A stretch of 7,392 nt of DNA from assembly GCA_003978455.1 (NCBI GenBank), contig QNZT01000008.1, forward strand, positions 1 to 7,392. Direction: 5' to 3'. Within the stretch, counting starts at the first letter, position 1. Every line of letters begins with the position of its first letter. Below are positions 6,188 to 7,392 of the stretch, piece after piece. Source of the stretch: Sulfurospirillum sp. GTDB taxonomy: Bacteria > Campylobacterota > Campylobacteria > Campylobacterales > QNZT01. The position numbers and the translations under genes were made by a program. The notes under the pieces are model-generated. The model did no database searches, was not told the origin of the DNA, and was given only the letters and a program-made list of their open reading frames with translations.

Positions 6188-7378
6188 ATGTTTGAAAAGA
6201 TGGATAAAGATTTTGTGCTGCACTCCTACGGGCGTAACTATGTCAACTTCACCCATGCAAAAGGTGCCATGGTCTGGGACGACCGAAACAATGCATATAT
6301 CGACTTTACGTCGGGTATCGGTGTGGTCAGTGTCGGGCACGCCAACGAGAGGGTGAGCGATGCGATCTGCGATCAGGCAAAGAAGATCATCCATATCTCC
6401 AACCTCTACCTGATCGAGCCGCAGGCGAAACTGGCGAAGTCGCTGGTGGAGAAGTCGGGGTATGATATGCGCTGCTTTTTTGCCAACAGCGGCGCAGAAG
6501 CGAACGAAGGGGCGATCAAGATCGCACGCAAATACGGCGAAGTGGACGGAGAGCCCAAACGCTACAAAGTGATCACGCTGAAGCACTCTTTTCACGGACG
6601 TACCATCTCCACACTCAAAGCGACGGGGCAGGAGAAGATGCACAACTACTTCGGACCCTATCCCGACGGCTTCGTCTATGCGGAGGATATCGACCATATC
6701 GCCTCCCTGATCGACGACCATACCGTCTGTGTCATGATCGAACTGGTGCAGGGGGAGGGCGGTGTGGAGCCGCAGGATAAAGCCAAAGTGCAGCAACTGG
6801 CGAAACTGCTCAAAGAGAGAGATATCCTGCTGGCGATCGACGAAGTGCAGACGGGGATCTACCGCACCGGAGAGCTCTTTGCTTCCAATCTCTACGAGAT
6901 AGAACCCGATATCATCACCGTCGCAAAGGGGCTGGGCAACGGTGTGCCGATCGGTGTGGTGATGACGAGACTCAAGGATATCTTCTCTCCGGGCGATCAC
7001 GGCAGTACCTTCGGCGGAAACTACCTCGTGACTCGCGCGGCGTATGAAGTACTGGAGATTCTGGAAGGGTACAAAAACAGCGGCGCTCTGGATGAAGCGA
7101 TGCTCTACTTCGAAGAGCGGCTCGCCGGATTTGTGGAGAAGTATCCCGATATGATCGAAAAGTCGGTCGGGCTCGGGCTGATGCGCGGGCTTCGGATCAA
7201 AAGCGCGGAGATGCTGAGCGCACTGGTTGCCAATGCCTTTGCCGAAAAGCTGCTGGTACTCAAAGCGGGACGCAACACGCTGCGGTTTCTGCCGCCGCTG
7301 ACGATCACGAAAGATGAGGTGGATGAGGGGTTTGAAAGACTCGAAAGAGCGTTTGCCGCGACACAAAAGGCTTCATGA
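6188..7378 (+). CDS. argD: Acetylornithine aminotransferase (class III, PLP-dependent)
   Basis: This 396-residue protein is complete and of normal length for ArgD. It transfers an amino group from glutamate to N-acetylglutamate 5-semialdehyde in cytoplasmic arginine biosynthesis; ArgD enzymes often also serve the succinyl-diaminopimelate step of lysine synthesis. Seen in order: DFTSGIGVVSVGH (39-51), the cofactor-phosphate loop FANSGAEANEGAIKIARK (98-115), SFHGRT (134-139), the glutamate region MIELVQGEGGV (183-193), LLAIDEVQTG (214-223) with Asp218 for the pyridine nitrogen, VAKGLGNGVPIG (245-256) with Lys247 as the PLP lysine, HGSTFGGN (271-278) and the C-terminal NTLRFLPPLTIT (363-374). 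AAGGGA five bases upstream supports the start. It is divergent from the xpaC operon. Other class III omega-aminotransferases are close, but the motif set fits ArgD best. Confidence 0.93.
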   Translation: MFEKMDKDFVLHSYGRNYVNFTHAKGAMVWDDRNNAYIDFTSGIGVVSVGHANERVSDAICDQAKKIIHISNLYLIEPQAKLAKSLVEKSGYDMRCFFANSGAEANEGAIKIARKYGEVDGEPKRYKVITLKHSFHGRTISTLKATGQEKMHNYFGPYPDGFVYAEDIDHIASLIDDHTVCVMIELVQGEGGVEPQDKAKVQQLAKLLKERDILLAIDEVQTGIYRTGELFASNLYEIEPDIITVAKGLGNGVPIGVVMTRLKDIFSPGDHGSTFGGNYLVTRAAYEVLEILEGYKNSGALDEAMLYFEERLAGFVEKYPDMIEKSVGLGLMRGLRIKSAEMLSALVANAFAEKLLVLKAGRNTLRFLPPLTITKDEVDEGFERLERAFAATQKAS

Positions 7379-7392
7379 AGTGGTAGCGTTTA

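Noticed and set aside
6170..7366. Long (398-residue) open frame antisense to argD
   Set aside because: argD is unmistakable on the other strand with all catalytic motifs. The antisense product is rich in His/Arg/Gln/Asp with no recognisable domain and arises from the codon bias of argD.
7380..7392. Possible GTG start just after argD (GTG GTA GCG TTT) with AAAAGG upstream
   Set aside because: Only four codons are visible before the edge; the ATG overlapping the argD stop is closed by TAG after three codons. There is too little to call a gene.

Overview
The window reads as ordinary chromosomal DNA from a free-living, mid-GC member of the Campylobacterota (Sulfurimonas/Sulfuricurvum/Sulfurovum-like). 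That placement is an inference from protein character: a soluble FlgS-like sensor kinase, an ArgD of the epsilon-type, AT-rich spacers with TATAAT-type -10 boxes, and dense gene packing. Nothing in the window identifies a genus, and there are no RNA genes, CRISPR arrays, insertion sequences or phage genes.

Layout. Positions 1-804 (minus strand) hold the N-terminal 268 residues of a cytoplasmic PAS/HisKA histidine kinase resembling FlgS, cut by the window edge. A 71-bp divergent spacer separates it from a plus-strand DUF2062 inner-membrane protein (876-1394). Its 3' end overlaps, tail to tail, a 43-residue exported or membrane mini-protein on the minus strand (1363-1494) that has a strong ribosome binding site.

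The core is a compact minus-strand operon running from about 6095 down to 1589. It encodes, in order, a roughly 32-residue single-span membrane peptide, an XpaC-family four-span membrane protein, a TelA-family coiled-coil protein, an SPFH (YdjI-type) protein carrying a C-terminal GYF_2 domain, and a double zinc-ribbon protein with a C-terminal membrane anchor. Spacers are 2, 2, 12 and 12 nt, which argues for one mRNA and coupled translation. XpaC plus TelA homologues are paired in Bacillus (xpaC-yaaN). SPFH YdjI plus zinc-ribbon YdjG proteins occur together in the Bacillus PspA-associated membrane module. Here the two pairs are combined in one operon without a visible PspA. The most reasonable reading is a membrane-associated envelope-stress or membrane-organising complex; its trigger and activity are unknown, and the tellurite and indolyl-phosphate names are historical.

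A 92-bp divergent promoter region separates this operon from argD (6188-7378, plus strand), the acetylornithine aminotransferase of arginine biosynthesis. In that region the best -10 boxes of the two strands overlap. The last 14 bases contain no gene that can be called.
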